Of a stretch of 64,000 nucleotides of DNA, positions 54,226-64,000 are shown piece after piece. The stretch comes from Nemania diffusa (taxonomy: Eukaryota > Ascomycota > Sordariomycetes > Xylariales > Xylariaceae): positions 3,440,501 through 3,504,500 of the forward strand of contig JBBPUQ010000003.1 in assembly GCA_038501195.1 (NCBI GenBank), in the 5' to 3' direction. The first letter of the stretch is position 1, and the number at the start of each line of letters is the position of its first letter. The translations under genes and the position numbers were made by a program. The notes under the pieces were generated by a model, which was not told the origin of the DNA, searched no databases, and saw only the letters and a list, made by a program, of their open reading frames with translations.

Positions 54226-57111
54226 TCAACCGCCACAGCCTCCGCAACCTCCCCCACCGCAACCTCCTCCACCACCATCACCTCCGCCACCACTACCATC
54301 GCCACCACTACCACCGCCGTCTCCGCCGGCACCGCATGCTCCCGCGGAACACCCACTGGATCCGCATCCAGTACCGCAGTTCCCGGCACTAGCATCCATA
54401 CCCGAGTTGGCCGTTGACCCGTCGAACCCAGAATCAACGAAACCTGCATCTGCAATAAACGCCACTCCACCCCAGGCATCACTACCGAGAGCCGAATTAT
54501 CGCCCGAGTATAGTCGTGCCGCGTACTCTACATCTGGCAGTTTCACCCTACCATCTCGAAGCAATTCGTACTCCTTGATCTGATCCTCCAGTTTTAGGTG
54601 CGCCCATGAAGCGGTGAAGTAATGGTGGTACTCGCCCTGGTCGTAGTAATGACTGAATGGTTGGGCACGGTGGATGCCACCAAGCTTCAGCCTATCTAGA
54701 GCTGGCTCGGGCTGCTTGTGTAGCCAAGCAGTACATTCCTGAAATGATATATTTTTGGCCATTTCAATAGCCGCCGTGGTGAGCTTTTCCTGTGCGGTAA
54801 GGACTAATAATCTATTCTTCATCCAGCTCACCGAGTCTGTCGTCCCTGCGGCATCGCTTGGTGCATAGTGAGACATATCCCTAGCTAAATGCAGAGCGAT
54901 GATAGACCATGAGTCAAACGGAAATGCCCATATGTGTTTCGCTAGATTACAGTCTCCGCAAGTCACAGGATACCGGCCAAAAGCTTCGGTGCAGTCCCAG
55001 GGGAACAAGTCCTGGTAACGGTATAGATGTTTGTTAAAGCCGCCCCAATCGTGCCAATATTCCTGTAGCGTGTCGATAATATCGGCATCATCATGACGGC
55101 CATACCTGAACCGGAGTAAGTACTCCTCTGTCAAACCACGTGGAACGTCAAACTTGGACTTGATTTTAGGTTTATTGTAACCAGCAGGGCGGCAGGCGAA
55201 ACTCATAAGGTATAAAGGAGATTGTGTCTGCTTGTGTTGGCTGGCGATGAGAGATCCAAAGATATCAAGATCTAAGATGGAATCGCAGAAATTTTGGCAG
55301 TTGTTACTAGTCGGACTCCACCTCAACTTCGTCTTCGAACTCAACAATCTTGAAGCAATACTCTGTAGGTATACAGATAATCGACCTCCAATCAACTCCT
55401 CCAAATCTTCCATAATTGGCGCTATTATTTTGTTCATCAACCTTTGGTGGTCTTGGAGACCAAGCCCCGGATCATCGAAATTAATATAACTTGCGGATAT
55501 GAGGCTGTCAATAATCCGATTCTCGATTGAAATATCTTCTGGGTCCAGTCCAGTAAACGGAGAGCCGATGACTTGCTTCATAACAGATTTGAAGCGCTTT
55601 GGACGCCCAGGAGGTCGATGTTGCCACCATAGCAGCCTGTTACTATCTTCACTCAAGGCTAAGCTCCTATTTCCCTTAGGGGAGCGCGACCAATGTAGCG
55701 CGATAGTATCTCGCAGACTGATTAAAGCCCCGCGTTGTGTACTGTTCTCTAGTTAGGCATGATATTTAATACCAGGACGCAAGTAAACTCACTGGGCTAC
55801 ACCGTTTTCCAAGACCAATGGCCCAAGACGTAGTGCCATATGGACATTACCGAATGGATAATTTTCCGCATAGCGTCTCAAGAAGAATGGGACATCCTCG
55901 TCGGCTTCGGCCTCTGCTACCGCCACGGATGTTCCGGTCTGTGTGGCCATGTTTGGGGCATTCTGGCTTCCCCGTGTGACTATCTTTCGCTGCGGCTGCT
56001 TCTGATTCCTCTTTGGCTCTCTTGACTCCTCACGTTCATTAGCCCTTCTCTTTTCGTCTGCGAGATTGTTGGTTTTCTTTTGGTTCTTCTTTAATGTGAG
56101 AGTTTGCATGCCCTCGTACTTCGCCTCGGCTAGAATTTCAGGAAGCTTAAGCAGGCCGCACTCTACCAATCCTGGCCCCTTAGCTTTAAGATGTCCATCA
56201 TCTGTACCCACAGGAAACAAAGTTATAGGCTTGCCCTGGGGATCACGATGCGGCACTTCGTCACAAAAGCAGATTTTTCGACTAATTGGAGGTGTGATAG
56301 CTTCTCGAAGGATGCAATGCTTGTAGACTTTCACGAACTTTGTTGTTCCAATATACTTGTCGCGATAGCAGTCTTCGCAAATAGTTGTCGGTCCTTTATC
56401 TTGTGATTGGTTGATATCCGCCGTGCGATACATACTCCCTCGAATTACCTTCGAGCAAGAAGAGCATCGTAGAGGTGCCAGTACAGGTACGCCGCTTTTA
56501 CTAACGGACTCGAGTTCGAGTTGCGGAATTGCAGGTCTTTTCCAGAATGATAACTCGTCTAATGGCGGCCGATGCTCAACTAGCTTCTCAATGTCTAGAA
56601 AGCCAACTGCCTGCAGAAGCATTCTGGTACGGCGTCGAACATTTCCCTCGCTGGGTCGACTCTCTATCGCTTGCCGAATCGCGCCCTTGATTTGCGAGCT
56701 CTTCTGGTCTGACGCTAGGTCGAGCGCGCTTCGCTGGAGGGCTTCAAGATAACTCTCTGTCATATATACATTCTCCGGATTCTTCAATTTTGCGACTTCA
56801 TCGGCAAAGGCACGACTAGCTTCGTTCACTTGGTCAATGAATGTATCGAATCCATGAACAAAATTATCAGACTCCTCTTCTAGGCTGATATTTTGGTATT
56901 GTGGCTTTTGCCACTCCCTCAGTGTGGACAAGACATATTCGAGATCTTGCCTAACACCAATCCAATAGAGCTTCTCAAGCTCGTTGAATAAGTTTTCTTT
57001 CGCATCGCCTATCAAGTTCCAAGATAACTTCTCGGCTTTAGTAATGTCATTTGAAGCCGAATTTGAATATGTGCTATTACTCGAGGGCCGGAAACTGAAG
57101 GAGAAGGGCAT
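54226..57111 (-). CDS. Large cysteine-rich protein with Gly-Cys tail, partner of the DUF1399 gene
   Basis: Two exons (57111-55803, 55748-54226) give 943 residues from MPFSFSFRPSSNSTYSN. The donor GTGTAG at 55802 was preferred over GTGAGT nearby because only the former keeps the frame, joining PLVLEN to ENSTQRG. Residues ~20-190 are helical. About 217-285 hold a putative zinc site with CSSC, CEDC, then HCIL and ICFCDE, ZZ-finger-like. A basic, Lys/Arg-rich linker follows (KKNQKKTNNLADEKRRA). The region from ~460 to 890 is folded with many Trp/Tyr/His residues (WHDWGGFNKHLYRYQDLFPW, FPFDSWSIIALHLARDM). The last ~50 residues are an almost pure Gly/Ser/Cys/Asp tail with GCGSSGCSAG and terminal CGGGGCGGCGG. 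Glycine-rich tails of this kind occur on DUF1399 proteins, encoded here by the divergent neighbour. Function unknown. Confidence 0.7.
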
Positions 57112-57606
57112 AATTTGTCCGATTCTTTTGAATCCAAATCGCAATTTGTGGTGGTTGGCCTCAGAGAGAGATCAAGTACTCGGTTGGATCCAAAGACTGA
57201 TGATATCCTGACTAGAGATTATTTTACCTCCGCTATACTTAATAATCGCTATGAGGCGTTCGTGTCCGCTTGGCTACCTCATGTGCGAACTCCCAGCCTA
57301 AAAGTGGCTATGTTAGGCATTATGGTCTCAGCTCCCTAAGCCCCCTTCAGCTGCGATACTAGGTAACTGATCGCGTCACATTGTCAGCACTAGTGTAACT
57401 TATTGGCCACAAACTTCCCAGTGCATCACCGAGAGCTATTAGTCCGAATGACCCTTGCTTCTCGCTATCCGAACACCTTAGCGTCGCAAGCCCAAGGCAT
57501 AATTACTCGAAGTGGTGTGTTTGGCATATCAAGAAGAGCTACTCCCCGTAAGCTCCTATCTAGACCCTAATCATTAATATCATCATTCAGACATTTTGGT
57601 AGAGGG
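57112..57606. promoter_or_regulatory. Shared divergent promoter region of the Gly-Cys-tail and DUF1399 genes
   Basis: 495 bp between two divergent start codons at 57111 and 57607. Co-regulation through a bidirectional promoter is plausible. No binding motif can be named. Confidence 0.5.
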
Positions 57607-59233
57607 ATGGCGCTATCTGTTGTTAACAATCAGAATTTACTACACCAATGTAGCAAGCAAGCATTTACTCACCAGTTAGCTCAAAGCAACCTGCATCGTA
57701 AATTTACGCGAGCTACCTCATCGTCAGATAATCCAGAAATCCCAGACCCAAGCCTGTTCAATTTTAGCATCGATTCCAGCGTAGAAGACGAGTCTAGAAG
57801 AATTCCGAGCATCGCAGAATGCGCCGCTCATTTAGAGCTACTCCAGGCATTTCACCACATCCGAATCCAGGTTCAGTCATCAACGAAGTTGGACGACGTC
57901 TTTGAGATCAAGCCAGAAAAGCGTACAGTATACCGCAAGCGCAAAGTCTACCAGGGCTATCGTAGTAGCTGGGTTCGAGAAGAAGCGCAGCTGCGAGATG
58001 AGACTTTCGAGAAGAGAAGGGAAGAGAAATGGCCTCTGTACCTAAGGCTTGCCGCCTCACGCTTCTTGTCTTGGGTTACCGTTGTAGAAGGGGATGCCAG
58101 TCGACCGACCACGTCAACTCAGTCACTGCATATTCCACCAATTGGTACCACCAGTCTACCATATTTTAGCCGCCCGTGCTGACGCTTCATAGATGTCTTG
58201 ATGGTTTGGCATGCATTGCTTCTTAATCCAAAGTGGTTCCGGTCCTTTGAACAGGGGAAATTGAAATATCTATCTAGAGTATCTTTCCCATGGGAACAGA
58301 TTGTATGTCATTCTAATGGTCGTTCTCATTATTATATGGTCAGGAGGGGGGGCGCTAACGTGAAAATTTATATTTCAATAGCATTCGGCCATTGATTCTG
58401 AGAATCAACATTGGCCATTCGAACTCTCTGGACGAGACCGAGACTGGTTCCAGGAAAAAACCGGCCTACACCCAGACTTGTTTGGATTTCTCACCAATGA
58501 CCATAAGGCGTTTGCCGTAAGTAGTTGTCTAGCTAACCATGGTAAGAGTCGCGGTACAGATGAGCATCGTGAGCTTAGATTAGAAGATATACCAGAGATA
58601 TCGATCGGAGACAGCAGTTTAGACCTTGCCGAGCTCAAATTTTTAGACTCGTGCCGGGTCGCTGTAAGCAAGGATGATACATTAGAAAAGCTCGTCGATG
58701 CAGTACAGAGGCAGTCTGCCTTTGTCGATAAAATGGAAAAGCAGTTGTGGATCCGAAGTCCAGCTGTTGAGGGAACACTGAGCCGAGGGATAACCCGCTA
58801 TGAAAGATTCCTTAAGCTTTTCAAGCTATACCCAGGAAAAATGCTTGTGCCGACCCTCGATATTGATCTGGTTTGGCACACGCATCAGTGTTCGCCTGCC
58901 CAGTACGGCTTATTAACGACAGAGAAAGCTGGCCGCTTCATTGACCATAATGACAAACTTGGGACATCAACTCTTAATCCCGCGTTTGATGAGACGAAGG
59001 CCCTCTATCGTATTCGATTTGCTGATGAGTACCGAACTTGTCTTTGCTGGGATTGCGAGGCCTTGCGCTCTACGATTGCGGTCGAAGATGATAATCTTTG
59101 GCGTGATGTTGCAACAATTGCTCAGGAGGCGAATTCGAAAGTCGATTATTACCGAACTGTTGAGATTGCAAGGAGAAAAGGGGAGAGACTTCTACCTATT
59201 TATAGTGAACATGGAGATTATCTCAGAGGATAG
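57607..59233 (+). CDS. Glycine-rich domain-containing protein-like (DUF1399)
   Basis: Three exons (57607-58144, 58193-58302, 58382-59233) give 499 residues. The DUF1399 core appears twice. Block one is DVLMVWHALLLNPKWF (about 180-195), after HIPPI. Block two is VPTLDIDLVWHTHQCSPAQY (about 368-387), with its hallmark DLVWHTHQ. LNPAFDETKALYRIRFADEY follows, with a CLCWDCEA cluster near residue 430. The N-terminal part includes a helical SIAECAAHLELLQAFHHIRI. The first intron contains a GCTGAC branch-like site before CATAG. In plants, GRDP proteins carry glycine-rich tails and act in RNA binding and stress responses; here the tail is absent from this protein and present on the divergent neighbour. 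The biochemical function of DUF1399 is not established. Confidence 0.82.
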
Positions 59234-59710
59234 ACGAAAGACTGCTAGCAATAAATGCGAAGGTCAGCATCAAGTAAATAATCAAGAACAAGCATAGCAA
59301 CCTACTTTAATTATTGATTTCTTATATTTACTCACCGAATATGTTGATATGGGCCTGGAGTAATACTGCTTCTATACTAACTTAGTGTGCACGAAAGCGA
59401 CTACAACTGAGTTCGCTCAAACTGAGGAGAAGATGACGAGGATAAAATTCAAGGATAGCATGAGGTGACACGGAATTGTGCGAAACTGATCTTGTTAGCA
59501 ATTTTATGAAAATAAGTCTCTACCATATAGAGACAACTGTCAACGGCGATTCGGTGCTTATTACCCCTTTATATAAAAGGAGGCTTACTTTTAGTGCTTC
59601 TTCGTATTATAGAAATACAGCAACCGCACTTATACTAGGTGTTCAAAAGGACAATAACGATAATGTCGCAAAATCTGAACATGTAGTGCAATATTGCGTA
59701 GTCTCCTCAA
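59234..59710. other. AT-rich convergent spacer
   Basis: Between the DUF1399 gene and the GH3 gene, which converge. No gene is seen. A 61-codon-scale frame near 59476-59730 is AT-rich and overlaps the GH3 3' end, so it is treated as chance. Confidence 0.45.
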
Positions 59711-62700
59711 CTAGATACATCGCATTGTAACATTGACACTACTATCTGTAGCACCTCCATGCTCAAGAAGCGCGAACGTGTAAGACCCCTTTTCAAGCTC
59801 CCAATCATATTGGCGGTTGAGGATCGTGAGGTACCGGTCGACATCTAATTCCATATCGATCGTGACTTCTTGGCCAGGCCCTATGTACTCCCTCTTGAAC
59901 GCGACTAGCTGTCTTACCGGCTGCACAATCGACGACACACGCGACAAGCTATAAACCTGCGCTACATAGCTTCCTTCCACAGAGCCCGTGTTCTTGACCC
60001 GCGCCGCAAAATGTATCGCGTCGCCGGACTTGAATTGAGAACCATCGGTGAGCGATGAACCGCCAGCTCGCGCCTCGAAGCCAAGAACCGCGAACTCAGT
60101 GTACGACAGGCCGTACCCAAACGAATAAGCAGGCGTCGAGTCGATGTCGAGGTATGTCACTCGGCGGGCGGTCTCCTTATAGTTGTAGTAGACGGGAAGC
60201 TGGCCGACGTGTCTCGGAACCGAGACCGGCATACGTCCGCCAGGGTTGGTCGTGCCGAAGAGCACGTCCGCGACAGCCTGGCCACCTGCCTGGCCGGGGA
60301 AGAACGCGCTCAGCACGGCGGCACTTCGATTATAGTACTCGTCAATGGCGAAGGGCCGGCCGCCCTCCAGAACTAGCACCACCGGCTTGCCGAGCTTGTA
60401 GACTGCCTGCGCGAGAGCGTCTTGGCTTGGCGATAGCCCCAGCGTTCCTCGGTCGCCGCCTTCGCCGTCGCTGTTCCATGCGGCGCCCACGGCGAGGACC
60501 ACGAGGTCTGCGGACTGCGCGACTTGGACCGCTTGGTCTATGGTGTCACCATTCCGGCTAACGAGGTTCCAGAATAAGAGGATCTGAGAATTGAGCGAGT
60601 TCACGTTTGCTGTTTTCTTGTACAGGTTGAACGCCTGGTACTCGATTCGAAGGTGATACACCCTCCCTTTCTGAAATGTGAAAGGGGCTGATCCGCTCGG
60701 GGGCGACGTACTGTTGCTGGAAATGTAATCATAGTTCATGATATTTCCCATAATCGTACTTGACTGGGATAGACTGTTTGTGCCTTGAGATAGGACTAAC
60801 TCGCCGTCTACGAAGAGTCTAGCTGTTGTGTTCGGCCCCACGGCTACCCCTATCCACCCCTCCACGTCGATCTCAGTTGGAGATTGCAAGTTGCCCTCCC
60901 AGATAGCGCTGAAATTATTAGACGGCAGGTCATCTGGCGGATAGAGGCCCCAGTCGAGTGCCGGCGTTTCTAGTCTACGCGCCATGGGCTCCGTAAAGTT
61001 GGTGTTGGCAAAATAGGTAGCCAACAGACCGCCAGTCGTACCATTTAGTGTTGACAGTAAATACGGTGGAATCACATACTGAGCTCTGTATTCCCAGGTA
61101 TCCGCGCCCCATGAAGAAACAAACTCAAAGCCAGTCTTATTGGAATAGGAAGAAATCCCTTGACGGATCGTTGTCGCCGCGCGAGTAGCTGGGTATTGAC
61201 CCCATGAGCCTGAGTAATCTCCGTAGTTGAGAACGTCTCCGAAAGGTCCGATGAGCGCAATTCGCTTCAGACCCTGTTGCTCTGGCCTCAATGGAAGGGT
61301 ATTGTTCTTATTCTCCATTAGTACTATGCTTTTCTGGGCAGCCTCGAGCGCAAGTTCATGGTGGCTTTCAACTACTTGCTGTGGATTGACGTCCGCTGAA
61401 ACGTAAGCATCGTCGAAGAGCCCAAGGTCCCATTTGACACCAAGAATCCTCGCAACATGAGAGCGCAGGGTAGAGATCTCAAGAGAGCGATTCGCAATTA
61501 GGTCTTTGGTGACCTAATTCACTTTTCAGCAATGGTGCGAGGCGCCTCTTGATTATGAATCTTACGTTAAGATATGTCTCTAATGGGTAGTCATAAAATT
61601 GCACCATCCCACCTGCGTCCCACCATTGTCGGATTGCGTCGGCTGGAGAATCGGCCACTCGATGCACAGAGAATAGTTCCGACATTCCTGCGTTTCAATT
61701 AGTCTCAAGTACGGTTTGGGATGCACTCGAGATATTACCAGTATCGTCGGCGATGATAAATCCGTCAAAACCCCAGTCGTCAAGCGCTTGGTAAAAAAGG
61801 GGGTGAACGTGAGCTGGGACATCGTCGAATTCATTATAAGCCCTAGAGAAAAATAAGTACGAGGACTGCTTATTACTGGTATCAATCTCACATCATAACG
61901 CCTCTAGCACCCCCGAGCTGAATTGCAGCTTTAAAAGGGGTGAGGAGGTCCTGGAGCACTTGTCGATTACCGTGACCCATGAATGGAGCCGCATTATGTC
62001 CTTCTTGCGGAGAGCCATGGGCCGCGAAGTGCTATATCCGATTATTCAGCAACCGTGATGTATCTAAAAAGTAGTGAAGACCAAGATACCTTCAAGACTG
62101 GCACTACAGCATCGGGGTCAGACCAAGAACCGTTTTTAGACAACCCAGATGCGTATGCCACGCCCATGTGGGATGTGAGAATCTTGTCTTCACCCCATGC
62201 TTCTGCTATAAGTTAGCGAATAGATCTAGTTCCTGTCTTGAGACATCGCCTATACCCTGCATACGACCCCATCGAGGATCTTGTCCGAGGTCGAGAACAG
62301 GAGATAGGCATGCGTGAATCCCAATCGACCTAGCTTCTGCGCCTATTGCATGGCCAACGCGGTGTACCAGATCCGTATCGAAACTAGCTGACAGGCCTAA
62401 GCTTTGCGGAAATATTGACTGCTTAAAAGACCCAACTCCATGTAGGCACTCTCCAATATGCATGAACGGGACTTTGAGCCTCGCCTTTTCGAGATTCAAT
62501 TCCTGAACTGAATTGTAATGAGATGTGTTAAGAGGGTACCTTCATTGGCCTTAGTGGGAGTACGCTGAATGATAGGGCCGATTGGGATTCAATACCAGTC
62601 ATGCATGACTCCTATGGGTGAGTCAGGACTTAGGCGCATCGTATATTCTAGACATATATGAGCTATGTCGACTAGAAACACTGCTAGATTTACCATAGAG

Positions 62701-63012
62701 CTCATTTTGAGAGTTTGAGCCGACGATGTCGTCGCCGAACATGAGATGAAGTTGTAGCACTTGAAGATGACCCGTGAGTTAGCATGGGATGTTCCAACCG
62801 TGGTTACAAAGCCTCATACCTAGATCTTCAACTGTCATGTTTGAAACCAATTTCTCGATAAACGAGTCCTTCCCAATGGCCTCGACTTCATTTTGGCTTA
62901 TTGGTGTGACCGTGTGTAACTTATTGCCACCATTGCCTTTAGAATCGATAATCTCAACACCGAGACAAAAGCGCCACAGGCTGCTGCAAATCAAGCACAC
63001 AACTAAAAACAT
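59711..63012 (-). CDS. Secreted GH3 family glycosidase (beta-glucosidase/xylosidase type) with PA14 insert
   Basis: Nine exons (63012-62820, 62759-62694, 62611-62596, 62539-62256, 62205-62090, 62031-61892, 61842-61739, 61687-61566, 61513-59711) join to 947 residues. The N-terminus MFLVVCLICSSLWRFCLG is a signal peptide. GH3 N-terminal domain motifs are HIGECLHGVGSFKQSIFPQS, SPVLDLGQDPRWGR, EAWGED and LKHFAAHGSPQEGHNAAPF. The nucleophile is Asp304 in WGFDGFIIADDTG, where many relatives have SDW. The C-terminal domain shows KRIALIGPFGDVLNYGDYSG. A PA14-type insert (about 505-640: GGLLATYFANTNF...VEGWIGVAVGPN) follows, then VVLAVGAAWNSDGEGGDRGT and PGGRMPVSVPRHVGQLPVYY. A fibronectin III-like tail ends the chain. 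Exon 3 is only 16 nt (encoding GVMHDW with its neighbours); it is needed to reach YPLNTSHYNSVQELNLEK. It probably acts on plant or fungal polysaccharides outside the cell. Confidence 0.88.
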
Positions 63013-64000
63013 AGCCCTGATCACTACGACACAAATACGACGAATAACAATATGAGATTGAAGACATCGATATTATCTTAGCCGCCATCTCTCATATTTT
63101 TCAAGGTCTTTACCAGGTTGCCCACTTTGTGTAGGCGATGCGCGAAACGTGCGCGGGGTAAATGAGAATCACAGGGGAGTGTAGGCATGGCAATACTACC
63201 TACCCTGTGGGGTTCGGTGGAATACCCAACGACTGAACATGGACTGATACCCGGTGACCGCTGGTATTTGTTTCTCCGAAGGCCCGGACGATTTATTATT
63301 CCTATGCGTCATGACGTTGGGTATAAAGAGATACGAGAACGGATCGGTTATGCGGAACTCATCTCGATCCGAAATTCCGGTAACCAATTATCTCCACATC
63401 GCACGCCGATAGAATTGCTTAGGAAGTCCCCTTATTAGCGATCATATAGGCCCGACTACGTTATACGAAAAGTATTAGAAGTACGTAGGCCCCAAGGGCC
63501 TTGACCACTTGTAGGAGGAATTAATAGTACCATAGTGTATAGACTAAAGCCTAAGAACTTTGAGTATTAATAGGCTCGGTTGACCCTAACTGAGAAAGAG
63601 AGGAACCCTTATACCTTGAGAGACCAAAGAGAGTATAGTTGAATTGATCCTACTCCAAGCCCTTGACACACTACAAGCTGGAGCGTAAGATGGGCAAAAT
63701 GACTGGGGCGGCTTAGATCTATGGTATATACTTTATACGTGAGCAGTCGTAGATGATTTCGTAACATTGGTAATCAATCAGATCGACAGTTCTTCAAGGC
63801 AGTGCCCAATTCAAAACCACTCACGTGTCAAAAACCATGGCCGCTTGAAAGAGCTGATAGTACTTAGCATGTCTTCCCATACTGTACTCACGCCAATGTA
63901 TTTAGGTATTGATGTGGGAACCCCCGCTTCTAATACATTTACCTTCCGGATTGCATATGAGCATTAACCTAGTAGTTTAGGGTTCAAGTACGCTAGCTCG
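63013..64000. other. Upstream region of GH3 gene and AT-rich end of window
   Basis: 63013-63180 is the likely promoter of the GH3 gene. From about 63430 the sequence looks like decayed repeat DNA (stop-rich, AT-rich). No gene is supported up to the window end. Confidence 0.5.

Noticed and set aside
60055..60561. 168-codon plus-strand Arg-rich frame
   Set aside because: Antisense to the GC-rich end of the GH3 gene; composition is explained by codon bias of the true gene.
63480..63720. Third copy of the decayed repeat near the right end
   Set aside because: Some short similarities to 50060-50215 on the reverse strand, but too weak to claim by eye.
1..64000. CRISPR array or prokaryotic operon structure
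   Set aside because: No regularly spaced repeats; intron-rich genes show a eukaryotic nuclear genome.

Overview
The window is nuclear DNA of a filamentous ascomycete (Pezizomycotina), most likely a Sordariomycete. Genes are interrupted by many short introns (about 48-175 nt) with GT...AG borders. The gene set includes fungal-specific families: CHS7, a BUD4-type protein, a KRE2/KTR mannosyltransferase, FAF1 and a STAND/ankyrin NLR. Intergenic spacers are AT-rich, full of CTACCTAGGTAG-type motifs, and hold degraded repeat relics. Placement below class is not supported by what I can see. All exon structures come from reading splice sites and frames by eye; they are phase-consistent but not transcript-verified.

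Layout. 0-16 kb is mainly housekeeping: a gene running off the left edge, DBP9 (ribosome biogenesis helicase), a small inverted-repeat element, a FAD monooxygenase, BUD4 (septation and bud-site landmark) and POB3 (FACT histone chaperone). 16-30 kb holds a small secreted NTF2-like protein, a C2H2 zinc-finger protein, coronin, a divergent HIS6/FAF1 pair and an NLR-like STAND ATPase with ankyrin repeats. 30-32 kb is a decayed gene and a tRNA-Val(AAC). 32-46 kb carries cell-surface functions: a Golgi alpha-1,2-mannosyltransferase, a secreted PQQ-type sugar oxidoreductase, the chitin synthase chaperone CHS7, a 69-residue gene and a cysteine-rich single-pass membrane protein. Between them lies a DUF4604 nuclear protein.

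46-64 kb is more accessory. It has long AT-rich spacers, a 5'-incomplete membrane protein, a class 3 lipase, a small membrane protein, an F-box/cysteine-rich protein, a head-to-head pair (a cysteine-rich protein with a Gly-Cys tail and a DUF1399 glycine-rich-domain protein), and a secreted GH3 glycosidase with a PA14 insert.

Shared themes are the cell wall and surface (BUD4, KTR, CHS7, GH3, AA12-like, cysteine-rich membrane proteins) and ribosome biogenesis (DBP9, FAF1). The least explained parts are the head-to-head pair at 54.2-59.2 kb, the tiny gene at 43.9 kb, the altered ATPase motif in the NLR, and the inverted-repeat element at 3.9 kb.
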